The notes beneath the pieces were generated by a model. It worked only from the letters and a program-made list of their open reading frames with translations, was not told the origin of the DNA and searched no databases. A stretch of 47,724 bases of DNA from Clostridia bacterium. Its GTDB lineage: Bacteria > Bacillota > DULZ01. Every line of letters begins with the position of its first letter. Positions within the stretch are counted from its first letter, which is position 1. The position numbers and the translations under genes are program-made. The DNA lies in assembly GCA_012840125.1 (NCBI GenBank), contig DULZ01000080.1, positions 1 through 47,724 on the forward strand, in the 5' to 3' direction. Below are positions 1 through 7,162 of this stretch, one piece after another.

Positions 1-7
1 CGTGATC

Positions 8-35
8 ATTATAAATCTTGCCAGTTTGTTGTCAA
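8..35 (-). promoter_or_regulatory. consensus sigma-A promoter reading out of the left edge
   Basis: On the minus strand there is TTGACA (30-35), a 16-base spacer and TATAAT (8-13). Both hexamers match the vegetative consensus exactly. Transcription would start at about position 1 and serve a gene beyond the window. I see no other feature in the 85 bases left of the permease gene, and no convincing terminator for that gene. Confidence 0.7.
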
Positions 36-85
36 AGAATACATGGAAGGTGCGAGCAACTCCCGCAGCGGTTAAAGCCGGGCTA

Positions 86-1408
86 TTACCTGCCGGCCCG
101 GAACACCAGGTGCTCCAGCAGCAAGACCAGCACAATGCCCATCAAAAGGCCGTTACCGCACACCAGCTGGAAGACCACCGGCAAGCCGGCATAAGCCGCC
201 GGCGGCACGAACATTAAGCCCACGCTGATGCACAAGGTTAACCCGATAATGATTAGATTGCGCTGGTTGAGCCGGACCCGCAGGAGGTTGGTAAAACCAA
301 TGCCCACCATGCGGGTAAAGGCCACAAAGGAAACGGCATAAACCACCGGGGCCGGGATGCTGGTGAAAAACTGGCCCAAAGGCCAAATCAACCCTACCAG
401 CATCAAGATCACGGCAGCCAGCAGGAAAGGAAGGCGGGCGCCCACCCCGGTCATTTCCACAAAACCGGCGGCATTGGCGATGGGAACGGTGCCGATCCCG
501 GCCAGGAGGCCGGAAAGCAAATTGGAAATGCCGTTACAGACCCCGCCCTTCTTGATGGTGCCCGCCGGCAGCTCTTGTCCCAGCACGGACCGGGCCGCCG
601 CATAACTGGCCAGGTGATTGGCCACCAGCACCAGGCAACAAATGAGGGCCGTTACCGCCACCGCTGCCGACACCCGTGGTGCACCCCAGGCCAACAACTG
701 GGGTAAATAAATAAGGCGGTCCGGTACCGTCCCGGCTGCCTGGGTGCCCCCCAGCCCCAGCAGGCTGTACAGCCCCCAGCCCACCAGGAGCCCGATTAAC
801 GCCGAAAAGTTTTTCAAATAGGCATTGCCTCGATAACTCAAAAAGGTCACCAGGGCCACCACCAGGATGCTGCACAGGGCCACCAAACCCCTGACCTGCC
901 CGTTTTCATATCCTACCATGCCCTGCACGAAAGTGCCGGAAACCTGTAAGGCAATAAGAATCAGGGCCATCCCAATGACCAAAGGGGTAAACAGTCTCTG
1001 GATGGCGTTTAACACCCCGCCTAAACTCAACAAGATCATGAGCACGCCGGCAAAAATCAAACCAAACTCCATGGATTGCAGCACTGCTCCCGGGCTTTGC
1101 CCGGCCGGCACTCCCGCCTGGTAGGACAGGATAAAAATGCTAAACCAAACGGCAGCCACGCCTTCCGTGATGGGGACCCGGTGCCCCCACATTACCTGCA
1201 ATAAGGAACCGAGCCCCACCAGGAAGGTGCTCCTTTGTACCAGCGCCGTAGTCTCCGCCGGGGGAAATTGAAAAATATCTCCAATAACCAAAGGATAGAT
1301 CAAATTGATCGAATACATGAACAAAGCCCATTGCAGGGCCAGCAAGACGGTCTCCGTGGGGGAAGGACGATCTTCCAGCCGGTAATGCAGCTCTTGCTCC
1401 TTTTCCAT
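86..1408 (-). CDS. NCS2-like (uracil/xanthine-type) permease
   Basis: This is a 440-residue, very hydrophobic protein with about 12 to 14 membrane segments. It belongs to the nucleobase-cation symporter-2 superfamily by overall pattern: an N-terminal LQWALFMYSINLIYPLVIG segment, a GHRVPITEG motif after the third helix, and a MTGVGAR motif in the position where NCS2 proteins carry TGV.SR. The start at 1408 is chosen because GGAGGTGA lies 5 bases upstream. A longer frame opens at 1495 and touches the stop of the upstream gene, but no ribosome binding site precedes it. It lies 86 bases downstream of an acyl-CoA synthetase gene and is probably co-transcribed with it. The sequence is divergent from well-known UraA/PbuX proteins, so the substrate is open; transport of an organic acid rather than a nucleobase is possible. 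Confidence 0.75.
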   Translation of the reverse strand: MEKEQELHYRLEDRPSPTETVLLALQWALFMYSINLIYPLVIGDIFQFPPAETTALVQRSTFLVGLGSLLQVMWGHRVPITEGVAAVWFSIFILSYQAGVPAGQSPGAVLQSMEFGLIFAGVLMILLSLGGVLNAIQRLFTPLVIGMALILIALQVSGTFVQGMVGYENGQVRGLVALCSILVVALVTFLSYRGNAYLKNFSALIGLLVGWGLYSLLGLGGTQAAGTVPDRLIYLPQLLAWGAPRVSAAVAVTALICCLVLVANHLASYAAARSVLGQELPAGTIKKGGVCNGISNLLSGLLAGIGTVPIANAAGFVEMTGVGARLPFLLAAVILMLVGLIWPLGQFFTSIPAPVVYAVSFVAFTRMVGIGFTNLLRVRLNQRNLIIIGLTLCISVGLMFVPPAAYAGLPVVFQLVCGNGLLMGIVLVLLLEHLVFRAGR

Positions 1409-1494
1409 CTCCGTCACCTCCGGTGTTGATTTAGCATCTCCTGCTCCGGAAACGGAAACGCTGGAGATTACCTTCCCCAGCGTTAGGATAGACA

Positions 1495-3132
1495 TCAGCT
1501 TTGGGTTTGTGCCGCCACAAGCCTAGTTGCTCCGTATTTTTCCCGTAATTTAGGTTTTTCAATCTTGCCGGTGGGATTCCGCGGCACCCGGTCGAAGATG
1601 ATCCGGCGCGGCCGCTTGTACCTGGGCAGCTGCTTGCAGAACTCATGGATTTCCTCCGCCGTGCACGCCACCCCAGGCTTCAATTCGATGATGGCTGTGG
1701 CAATTTCACCCAGCCGCTTGTCGGGCAGCCCGATGACCGCCGCATCCTTGATGGCATCATGCTGCCGCAGGAAGTCCTCGATTTGCACCGGGTAGATGTT
1801 TTCCCCGCCGCTGATGATCACGTCTTTCTTCCGGTCCACCAGGTAGATAAAGCCGTCCTCGTCCATCTGGGCCATATCACCGGTATAAAGCCAGCCGTCC
1901 TTCAGCACTCTGGCGGTAGCTTCCGGATCCCGGTAGTAACACTTCATCACGCCCGGGCCTTTCACCGCCAGTTCCCCTACCTGCCCGGGCGGGACGGGGT
2001 TGCCGTTCTCGTCCACGATCCTGGCCTCCCAGTTATGACCGGGTATGCCGATGGCCCCCACCTTATGAATATTCTCCACCCCCAAGTGCACGCACCCGGG
2101 ACCGGTAGATTCGCTTAAACCATAGTTGGTATCGTATTGGTGATGGGGGAAGTGTTTTTTCCAGCGGTGGATGAGGCTGGGCGGCACCGGCTGGGCACCG
2201 ATATGCATCAGCCGCCAGCTGGAAAGATCATAGTCTTCCAGCGTCACGTCCCCTCTTTCAATGGCATCCAGGATATCCTGGGCCCAGGGCACCAGCAGCC
2301 AGACAATGGTAATTTTCTCTTCAGACACGGTTTTCAGGATCCATTCCGGCCGGACGCCCCTTAAGAGGACGGCTTTGCTGCCGGTAAGCAGGCTGCCGAA
2401 CCAGTGCATCTTCGCCCCGGTATGATACAAGGGGGGAATGCATAAGAAATTATCCTCCCGGGTTTGTCCATGGTGCGCCGCTTCGGTATAACAGGAAGCT
2501 ACCAGGGCGCCGTGCCTGTGCAAAATGGCCTTGGGGAACCCCGTCGTGCCTGAAGAAAAGTAGATGGCGGCATCATCTTCATCGGAAATCTCCACTTCCG
2601 GGGCCTCCGACGGGCAGTTGGCCGTGAGGCGATCATAGTTTTCCGCGAAAGTGGGCCGGTTTTCGCCGACGAAAAAGATCAATTTCACTTGAGAAATAAT
2701 CTGGTTGTAAATAGTCTCAATGCGCCCGATAAATTCAGGCCCAAAAAGCAGGGCCTTGGCTTCACTCAACTCCAGGCAGTACTTGATCTCCTCCGCCGAA
2801 TAGCGGAAATTCAAGGGAACGGCCACGGCCCCGGCTTTCAAAATGCCAAAATAAATCGGCAGCCATTCCAGGCAGTTCATGAGCAAGATCGCCACTTTGT
2901 CGCCTTTCTTGATACCTCTTTTGATGAGCAAGTTGGCGAGACGGTTAGCCTTCTCGTCAAAAACCCGCCAGGTCATGGACCGCCGGTATTCGCCCAGGGG
3001 GCTGTTTTCAATGAGTTCATAATCAAGCCAGGTAACCTTGTGTTCCTCCTGCAAATCCATATTGATCTCGGTTAAACACTTCTCATGACCGTACAACCTT
3101 GCATTTCTGGCTAAGAATTCCGTAATCGGCAT
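1495..3132 (-). CDS. AMP-binding acyl-CoA synthetase (fatty-acid--CoA ligase type)
   Basis: This 545-residue protein is of the ANL superfamily, which adenylates a carboxylic acid with ATP and then forms the CoA thioester. Visible motifs are the P-loop-like YFSSGTTGFPKAI, the YGLSESTG core motif, YTGDMAQMDEDGF with the ATP-ribose aspartate, DRKKDVIISGGENIYP at the hinge, and the C-terminal PRNPTGKIEK with the catalytic lysine. Length is normal for medium/long-chain acyl-CoA ligases. The start at 3132 is preceded by GGAGGAG at 8 bases; an upstream in-frame ATG at 3150 is part of that site. The gene is first of a two-gene unit with the NCS2-like permease, behind a sigma-A promoter with a palindrome in its spacer. 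The exact acid substrate cannot be told from sequence. Confidence 0.85.
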   Translation of the reverse strand: MPITEFLARNARLYGHEKCLTEINMDLQEEHKVTWLDYELIENSPLGEYRRSMTWRVFDEKANRLANLLIKRGIKKGDKVAILLMNCLEWLPIYFGILKAGAVAVPLNFRYSAEEIKYCLELSEAKALLFGPEFIGRIETIYNQIISQVKLIFFVGENRPTFAENYDRLTANCPSEAPEVEISDEDDAAIYFSSGTTGFPKAILHRHGALVASCYTEAAHHGQTREDNFLCIPPLYHTGAKMHWFGSLLTGSKAVLLRGVRPEWILKTVSEEKITIVWLLVPWAQDILDAIERGDVTLEDYDLSSWRLMHIGAQPVPPSLIHRWKKHFPHHQYDTNYGLSESTGPGCVHLGVENIHKVGAIGIPGHNWEARIVDENGNPVPPGQVGELAVKGPGVMKCYYRDPEATARVLKDGWLYTGDMAQMDEDGFIYLVDRKKDVIISGGENIYPVQIEDFLRQHDAIKDAAVIGLPDKRLGEIATAIIELKPGVACTAEEIHEFCKQLPRYKRPRRIIFDRVPRNPTGKIEKPKLREKYGATRLVAAQTQS

Positions 3133-3191
3133 GTCAGTTTCTCCTCCCATCCTGCCATACTACGCTGAGGTCGTATAAATACTTATCTTAG

Positions 3192-3220
3192 ATTATAAAA
3201 TGACCAAAGTCATTTAGCAA
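3192..3220 (-). promoter_or_regulatory. sigma-A promoter of the acyl-CoA synthetase unit with operator-like palindrome
   Basis: The minus strand carries TTGCTA (3215-3220), a 17-base spacer and TATAAT (3192-3197). The spacer is almost filled by a perfect inverted repeat, AAATGAC-4-GTCATTT (3198-3215). A dimeric repressor bound here would block RNA polymerase directly. The half-site ATGA/TCAT resembles operators of fatty-acid regulators of the FadR/TetR type, but the spacing differs from the Bacillus FadR site, so the regulator is not identified. Confidence 0.7.
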
Positions 3221-3233
3221 CCGTCTTCCAATT

Positions 3234-3268
3234 GAAAAAGCCTACCGGCGGTGTTCCCGCCGGTAGGC
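3234..3268 (-). terminator. rho-independent terminator after rubrerythrin
   Basis: A perfect 12-bp stem (GCCTACCGGCGG with its complement, 3240-3251 and 3257-3268) with a 5-base loop is followed on the minus strand by a run of five T. It begins 12 bases after the rubrerythrin stop. Confidence 0.9.
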
Positions 3269-3280
3269 CTAAACCCGGAT

Positions 3281-3826
3281 TTACTTGAAATATCTCTCCA
3301 AGAGCCCTTTGAAGGCTTGGCCGTGCCGGGCCTCGTCTTTGCACATTTCATGGACCGTATCGTGAATGGCATCCAAACCGAGCTGTTTCGCTTTGGCTGC
3401 CAGGTCCTTCTTACCCTGGCAAGCCCCGTATTCGGCTTCCACCCTGGCTTGCAGGTTCTTCTTGGTATCGGCGTAGACCACTTCCCCCAACAGTTCGGCA
3501 AACTTGGCCGCGTGCTCTGCTTCTTCGAAAGCGATCCTCCGGTAAGCTTCCGCCACCTCGGGATAACCCTCCCGGTCAGCCTGGCGGCTCATAGCCAAAT
3601 ACATCCCTACTTCCGTGCACTCACCCATGAAGTTGGCCCGCAGTCCCTCGATAATCTCCGGATCCACGTCTTTGGCCACACCAATTCTATGTTCATCTGC
3701 CCAAACCAAAGCTCCCCCTTGCTGTTCTACGAACTTCTCCTTGGAAGCCTTGCACTGTGGGCAGGTATCCGGCGCTTCATTGCCCTCATAAACATAACCG
3801 CAGATTTGACAAACAAATTTCTTCAT
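3281..3826 (-). CDS. rbr: reverse rubrerythrin (N-terminal rubredoxin domain)
   Basis: The 181-residue protein has a rubredoxin-type iron site at the N terminus (Cys6, Cys9, Cys22, Cys25 in CxxC pairs) followed by a four-helix diiron domain with the ligand motifs [18 protein letters not shown] and DEARHGQAF. This order, rubredoxin first, is that of the reverse rubrerythrins of clostridia, which act in the cytoplasm as the terminal peroxidase (and oxygen reductase) of an NADH-dependent electron chain. The start at 3826 is chosen because AAGGAGGGGG precedes it by 9 bases; an in-frame upstream start at 3862 has no such site. It is monocistronic, with its own promoter, palindrome and terminator. 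It supports an anaerobic or oxygen-sensitive lifestyle. Confidence 0.93.
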   Translation of the reverse strand: MKKFVCQICGYVYEGNEAPDTCPQCKASKEKFVEQQGGALVWADEHRIGVAKDVDPEIIEGLRANFMGECTEVGMYLAMSRQADREGYPEVAEAYRRIAFEEAEHAAKFAELLGEVVYADTKKNLQARVEAEYGACQGKKDLAAKAKQLGLDAIHDTVHEMCKDEARHGQAFKGLLERYFK

Positions 3827-3870
3827 TGTAGAAGACCCCCTCCTTGAATTTGAATGCTGCAAAATTTAAT

Positions 3871-3919
3871 TATTAGTAATCGTTACTAATATTGTACAAT
3901 TGTTTACCCTCCAAGTCAA
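3871..3919 (-). promoter_or_regulatory. rubrerythrin promoter with palindromic operator at the transcription start
   Basis: TTGACT (3914-3919), a 17-base spacer and TACAAT (3891-3896) form a strong sigma-A promoter. Directly downstream, where transcription should begin, lies a 9-bp inverted repeat with a 3-base centre (3871-3891; core ATTAGTAA-3-TTACTAAT). Size and A/T-rich symmetry fit a Fur/PerR-family box, and PerR controls rubrerythrin genes in several clostridia. The sequence is not the canonical PerR box, so the regulator is inferred. Confidence 0.75.
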
Positions 3920-3950
3920 CAATTATTTTCCGTTTTTGTCTCAATTAATA

Positions 3951-5039
3951 TTAAACCTCGGTGTTCCTCAGGACCTGGTAAAGAACATCGGCAAACAGCT
4001 CCACCGCCGCCAGCGCTTCATCCAAGGAGTTTAAGTCATTGCCCACTTCCAACAGGACGGCTCGCGGGTGCAGGTGCTGGTTATACCGGCCGCTTTGCAC
4101 CCGGTAACCCAAGGACAAACCGGGATACAACTCATCCATTTTCTCCGCCAGCTGCCTGGCAAATTCCCGGTTCTGCATCCAGCCGGGATGAGGCAGCCTG
4201 GCATCACTGCCCACGATTAACCTGATCTGGGCGGTTTTCCTCCCGTTGATGGTAGCCGTCAAAGGCTTCGACTGGCCTGCATCCCGGTGAACGTCAATGA
4301 CCACCCGGGCTTGGGGATTCCGTTTGAGCATGTCTTCCAGGGTTACCGCCGCATTGGTGTATGACTTTTCAAACTCGGGATAATCATGAATTGTTTCCGA
4401 ACGTTCCGTCCTCATACGGTATTTTTGCTGCAGCACATTTTCCAAGTGAGCGGCGGCTTTGACAACGCCCGCATTCTCCCCTTCTTTCTTGCTGACCCCG
4501 TCGGTAGCCCGGTAGGTTTCGGCGTTATGGGTATTAATGATAATCACTTCCGCCCCTTCCGCTACAGCTTGTACCGGAGGCTCCGGTTCCGGTACCGGGG
4601 CTTGTGGTTCCTCCGGGGGCACATCGGGAATCTCCACAATGGATTCATCTTCAAACAACGGATAGCTCTCCACTTGGGACGCCGCCAGGGCTTCCATGGC
4701 TCCCACCGCCGTCATCCCTTGTCCAAACAGGGAGCGCGGGTTTGCCAGGTCCACATTAAAAACGGCTCGCATGAAAGCGGTGACGTATCCCTCCGGTGGA
4801 AGGTCCGCCTGCCGGTGGACAGGGGGCAACCCGCTCCTCAGGATGTTCTTGTAGGTCTGGCTATCAACGCCGGCGATAGCCAAGATCTGCTTTACCCGGT
4901 CCGGGCCATTCCCCTGGCCGGACGGGGCAGAAGGGGAATATAAGAGGGCGATGCTCAACAGGATACCGACCGCCAGCATCAAGAAGGGTTTGCCTCGTCC
5001 CATCATGTTCAACCGGCGGCGCAAGTAGAAACGTATCAT
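3951..5039 (-). CDS. spoIIP: stage II sporulation protein P (SpoIIP)
   Basis: This 362-residue protein is SpoIIP, the peptidoglycan amidase/endopeptidase of the engulfment complex with SpoIID and SpoIIM. There is a basic N terminus, one membrane anchor at about residues 19-35, a proline-rich linker around 140-160, and then the catalytic domain starting with VIIINTHNAETYR (His171 and Glu174 as likely zinc ligands), followed by VVIDVHRDA and a C-terminal VLLEVGNDLN motif. The start at 5039 is preceded by GAGGGGAGGA at 8 bases, which makes it better than an upstream ATG at 5066. In many relatives gpr sits next to spoIIP; here it is absent and a small holin-like gene lies upstream. I see no clear sigma-E promoter. 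Confidence 0.9.
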   Translation of the reverse strand: MIRFYLRRRLNMMGRGKPFLMLAVGILLSIALLYSPSAPSGQGNGPDRVKQILAIAGVDSQTYKNILRSGLPPVHRQADLPPEGYVTAFMRAVFNVDLANPRSLFGQGMTAVGAMEALAASQVESYPLFEDESIVEIPDVPPEEPQAPVPEPEPPVQAVAEGAEVIIINTHNAETYRATDGVSKKEGENAGVVKAAAHLENVLQQKYRMRTERSETIHDYPEFEKSYTNAAVTLEDMLKRNPQARVVIDVHRDAGQSKPLTATINGRKTAQIRLIVGSDARLPHPGWMQNREFARQLAEKMDELYPGLSLGYRVQSGRYNQHLHPRAVLLEVGNDLNSLDEALAAVELFADVLYQVLRNTEV

Positions 5040-5105
5040 ACAGGCTGTCCTCCCCTCTTTCAGCATATTCTATTTCTATGCCCAAAAAGGAAGGTTATGC
5101 CATAA

Positions 5106-5133
5106 ATAAAAAACACCCCGGAGGTGGGGTGTT
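5106..5133 (-). terminator. rho-independent terminator after the holin-like gene
   Basis: An 8-bp stem, AACACCCC with its complement (5112-5119 and 5126-5133), with a 6-base loop is followed on the minus strand by a T-rich tail. It starts 17 bases after the stop of the small membrane protein gene and separates it from spoIIP. Confidence 0.85.
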
Positions 5134-5149
5134 CGGAACCATGAATGGA

Positions 5150-5491
5150 TTAACGCAGCTCCGTAGGTACAAAGGCGTCGATGACACCGATGACCAGGGC
5201 GGCCAGCAAAGCACCCAGAATATTAACGCTGAGATAATTGGGCACGATGAACTGGGCCAAATAGATGACTACCGCTGCCACGATAAAGCCGACAATGCCC
5301 CTACTTTGGGGTGAGATTTTTTCGCCTAGAATCAGTTCAGCCAGGTAACCTAAGACAGCAATGACCACAGCAGCCAAGAGTGCACCCATGAAACCGTTGA
5401 CGGAAATGCCAGGTAAGAGCCAACCTACCAGCATCAAGACCAGGGCAGACACGATAAACCGTACAATCGTACCGATTAAGCTTCCCTTCAC
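5150..5491 (-). CDS. small holin-family membrane protein (DUF360/YvlD type)
   Basis: The 113-residue protein is almost entirely hydrophobic, with about four membrane segments and repeated patterns of the kind FMGALLAAVVIAVLGYL and ILGALLAALVIGVID. This matches the Pfam family of mycobacteriophage-holin-like proteins (formerly DUF360), widespread in Bacillota chromosomes and of unknown function. The start codon is GTG at 5491 with AAGGAGGTGA 6 bases upstream. It is a single-gene unit with its own terminator, divergent from rpsT. Nothing nearby suggests a phage, so the holin name describes similarity only. Confidence 0.75.
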   Translation of the reverse strand: MKGSLIGTIVRFIVSALVLMLVGWLLPGISVNGFMGALLAAVVIAVLGYLAELILGEKISPQSRGIVGFIVAAVVIYLAQFIVPNYLSVNILGALLAALVIGVIDAFVPTELR

Positions 5492-5564
5492 CTGGATTCA
5501 CCTCCTTTTTCCAAGACTAATAATAGTTTTCCCGAAAAAAGGAGGTATATACCGTGTCCATGCC

Positions 5565-5593
5565 TTGATTTACTTCAATCCACATGTTAAAAT
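5565..5593 (+). promoter_or_regulatory. rpsT promoter
   Basis: TTGATT (5565-5570), a 17-base spacer and TAAAAT (5588-5593) form a good sigma-A promoter 52 bases before the rpsT start. Confidence 0.75.
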
Positions 5594-5645
5594 GTACTTT
5601 GTTAATTATTGCTTTAAAGTCCACTGCTAGGAGGTGACAAAACCC

Positions 5646-5921
5646 GTGGCTAATATAAAATCCTCGATCAAAAGAATCGAAATCGCTAGGAAACGTACCC
5701 GCATCAACGCTGCCCGCAAGTCGATGATGAAAACGGCAATCAAGCGTTTCGAGCAGAGCCTGGCTTCCGGCGAGCCTGAAAGAATACAAGCCACCTTTAA
5801 GCATGCCATTAAGACCATTGACAAAATGGCATCCAAGGGCTTAATCCATAAAAACAATGCCGCCAGAAAGAAATCCGCCCTGTACAGGAAGCTCAATCAA
5901 ACCAAGCAAGCAATCAGTTAA
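5646..5921 (+). CDS. rpsT: 30S ribosomal protein S20
   Basis: The 91-residue, strongly basic protein begins MANIKSSIKRIEIARKR, as S20 proteins do, and has the helical NAARKSMMKTAIKRF and HKNNAARKKSAL segments that bind 16S rRNA. The start is GTG at 5646, with AGGAGGTGA 8 bases upstream. A GTG at 5634 falls inside that ribosome binding site and is not used. It is a single-gene unit with its own promoter and terminator, facing holA tail to tail. Confidence 0.97.
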   Translation: MANIKSSIKRIEIARKRTRINAARKSMMKTAIKRFEQSLASGEPERIQATFKHAIKTIDKMASKGLIHKNNAARKKSALYRKLNQTKQAIS

Positions 5922-5922
5922 C

Positions 5923-5948
5923 AAAGGCCTAGCGGCCTTTTGTTTTTT
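5923..5948 (+). terminator. rpsT terminator
   Basis: A 7-bp stem, AAAGGCC with GGCCTTT (5923-5929 and 5934-5940), with a 4-base loop is followed by TGTTTTTT. It begins just after the rpsT stop and its tail touches the end of convergent holA. Confidence 0.88.
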
Positions 5949-6975
5949 ATGAACATAATTCCAGGATGACCTGCTCCAGCAGGTTCGCCGGTTCCCCTTG
6001 GCCTCGCTTGATGGCCACATCAACGTCCAGCAGCTTGGCCAAAGCTTCAATCAATTCCTGCCGGCGGTAGTACCTGCTCTGGGCCAGTGCTTTCTTCACG
6101 GCATAAGGATGCACTTGCATCTGCCGGGCTATGTTTTCCTGGGAATAACCTTCCTCCGCCAGGGCTTGTCCGTAGAGGATGAGCCGGAACTGGCGGGCCA
6201 GCATGCCTAGAATCATCAAGGGCTGTTCCCCGGTGCGCAGCATGGCTCGCAAATGCCAGAGGGCGGCGGCGCTTTCTTTAGCCCCTACGGCATCGGTCAA
6301 AGCAAAGATACTGTACTGCTCCGGAAAACTCATAATCGCTTCCACATCTTCCGGCCCCACTTCTCCCTTGTCGCCCAGGTATAGAACCAGTTTTTCCAAC
6401 TCCTGCACCAGCAGCCCCAAGTCGCCCTGGTCCCGGGTCACAATGTGCTCCAGGGCTGCGGGCGAAATATTCTTACCCCGCCCCGCCAACCAGTCTTTCA
6501 CGAAATCTTTTAAGGCCGTGCCGGCCAGCGGCCGGCTTTCCCAGACCACTCCCTTGGCGGCCAGTTCTTTGTAAACCTTCTTGCGCTTATCCGGGTTACT
6601 CGCCGTCAAAAACACCAGGCAAGTAGTGGGTGAAGGTTCCTGCAGGTAGGACAATAAGAGTTCATCCGCTTCTTTACTACCCGCCGTTTCCTTGCCGGTG
6701 CCCTTACCGTCAAACCAGGGAGCATTTTTCACTACCACCAGTCTTTTTGCCCCAAACATCGGCACCAGCCAAGCGCTTTCCAAGACGGTAGATAAAAGCA
6801 CCGCCTCCCCGTCAAAGACCTCATAATTGACGTCGTCGGCACCGTTCTCCAGCAGCTTTTCTTCCAAACAATATAAAACCTGTTCTTTAAAGTAGGCGCC
6901 CTCACCGGCCAGCAAATACACCGGGGCGATGCGCCCCCGGCGGATATCCGCCAGGATTTTCCGGAAATCTTGCAT
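5947..6975 (-). CDS. holA: DNA polymerase III subunit delta
   Basis: This 342-residue protein is the delta subunit of the clamp loader, which opens the beta clamp for loading on DNA. It starts MQDFRKILADIRRGRIAPVYLLAGEGAYFKEQ, the usual delta opening, with the SYLQEPSPTTCLVFLTASNPDKRKKVYK segment of the AAA-like fold and a C-terminal helical collar domain. The length fits Bacillota HolA/YqeN. GGGAGG precedes the ATG. In relatives holA lies directly behind comEC; here an oppositely oriented permease gene separates them and holA has its own promoter at 7018-7046. Confidence 0.92.
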   Translation of the reverse strand: MQDFRKILADIRRGRIAPVYLLAGEGAYFKEQVLYCLEEKLLENGADDVNYEVFDGEAVLLSTVLESAWLVPMFGAKRLVVVKNAPWFDGKGTGKETAGSKEADELLLSYLQEPSPTTCLVFLTASNPDKRKKVYKELAAKGVVWESRPLAGTALKDFVKDWLAGRGKNISPAALEHIVTRDQGDLGLLVQELEKLVLYLGDKGEVGPEDVEAIMSFPEQYSIFALTDAVGAKESAAALWHLRAMLRTGEQPLMILGMLARQFRLILYGQALAEEGYSQENIARQMQVHPYAVKKALAQSRYYRRQELIEALAKLLDVDVAIKRGQGEPANLLEQVILELCS

Positions 6976-7017
6976 AGTTGTTTTTTCCTCCCGGCCTTAG
7001 TTCCCTGATTTAGTACT

Positions 7018-7046
7018 ATTTTAATCCAAGGCCGGGTCCCTCACAA
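7018..7046 (-). promoter_or_regulatory. holA promoter
   Basis: TTGTGA (7041-7046), a 17-base spacer and TAAAAT (7018-7023) lie on the minus strand about 43 bases before holA. This promoter gives holA independent expression from comEC. Confidence 0.65.
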
Positions 7047-7119
7047 GAGAAGCCGGTGCCACGGCAGGCAAAGGTTTCCGCCGGACGGCAAAAGAGACAG
7101 GCGGCACGGCAACGAGTCG

Positions 7120-7128
7120 TGGTATAAT
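7120..7128 (+). promoter_or_regulatory. extended -10 promoter of the second permease
   Basis: TGGTATAAT is an exact extended -10 element. No good -35 hexamer stands 17 bases upstream. Because an in-frame ATG overlaps the TATAAT, that ATG cannot be the start of a gene transcribed from here. Confidence 0.6.
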
Positions 7129-7162
7129 GTGGATAATAAACTATGGGGAGAAGGTGCCGGTT

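Noticed and set aside
1409-1495. Longer N terminus of the first permease from ATG 1495
   Set aside because: It would directly overlap the upstream stop, has no ribosome binding site, and adds a polar tail not typical of the family, while GGAGGTGA stands before ATG 1408.
5150-5491. Prophage remnant suggested by the holin-like gene
   Set aside because: No other phage gene, integrase or attachment repeat is near, and this family is common as a chromosomal gene.
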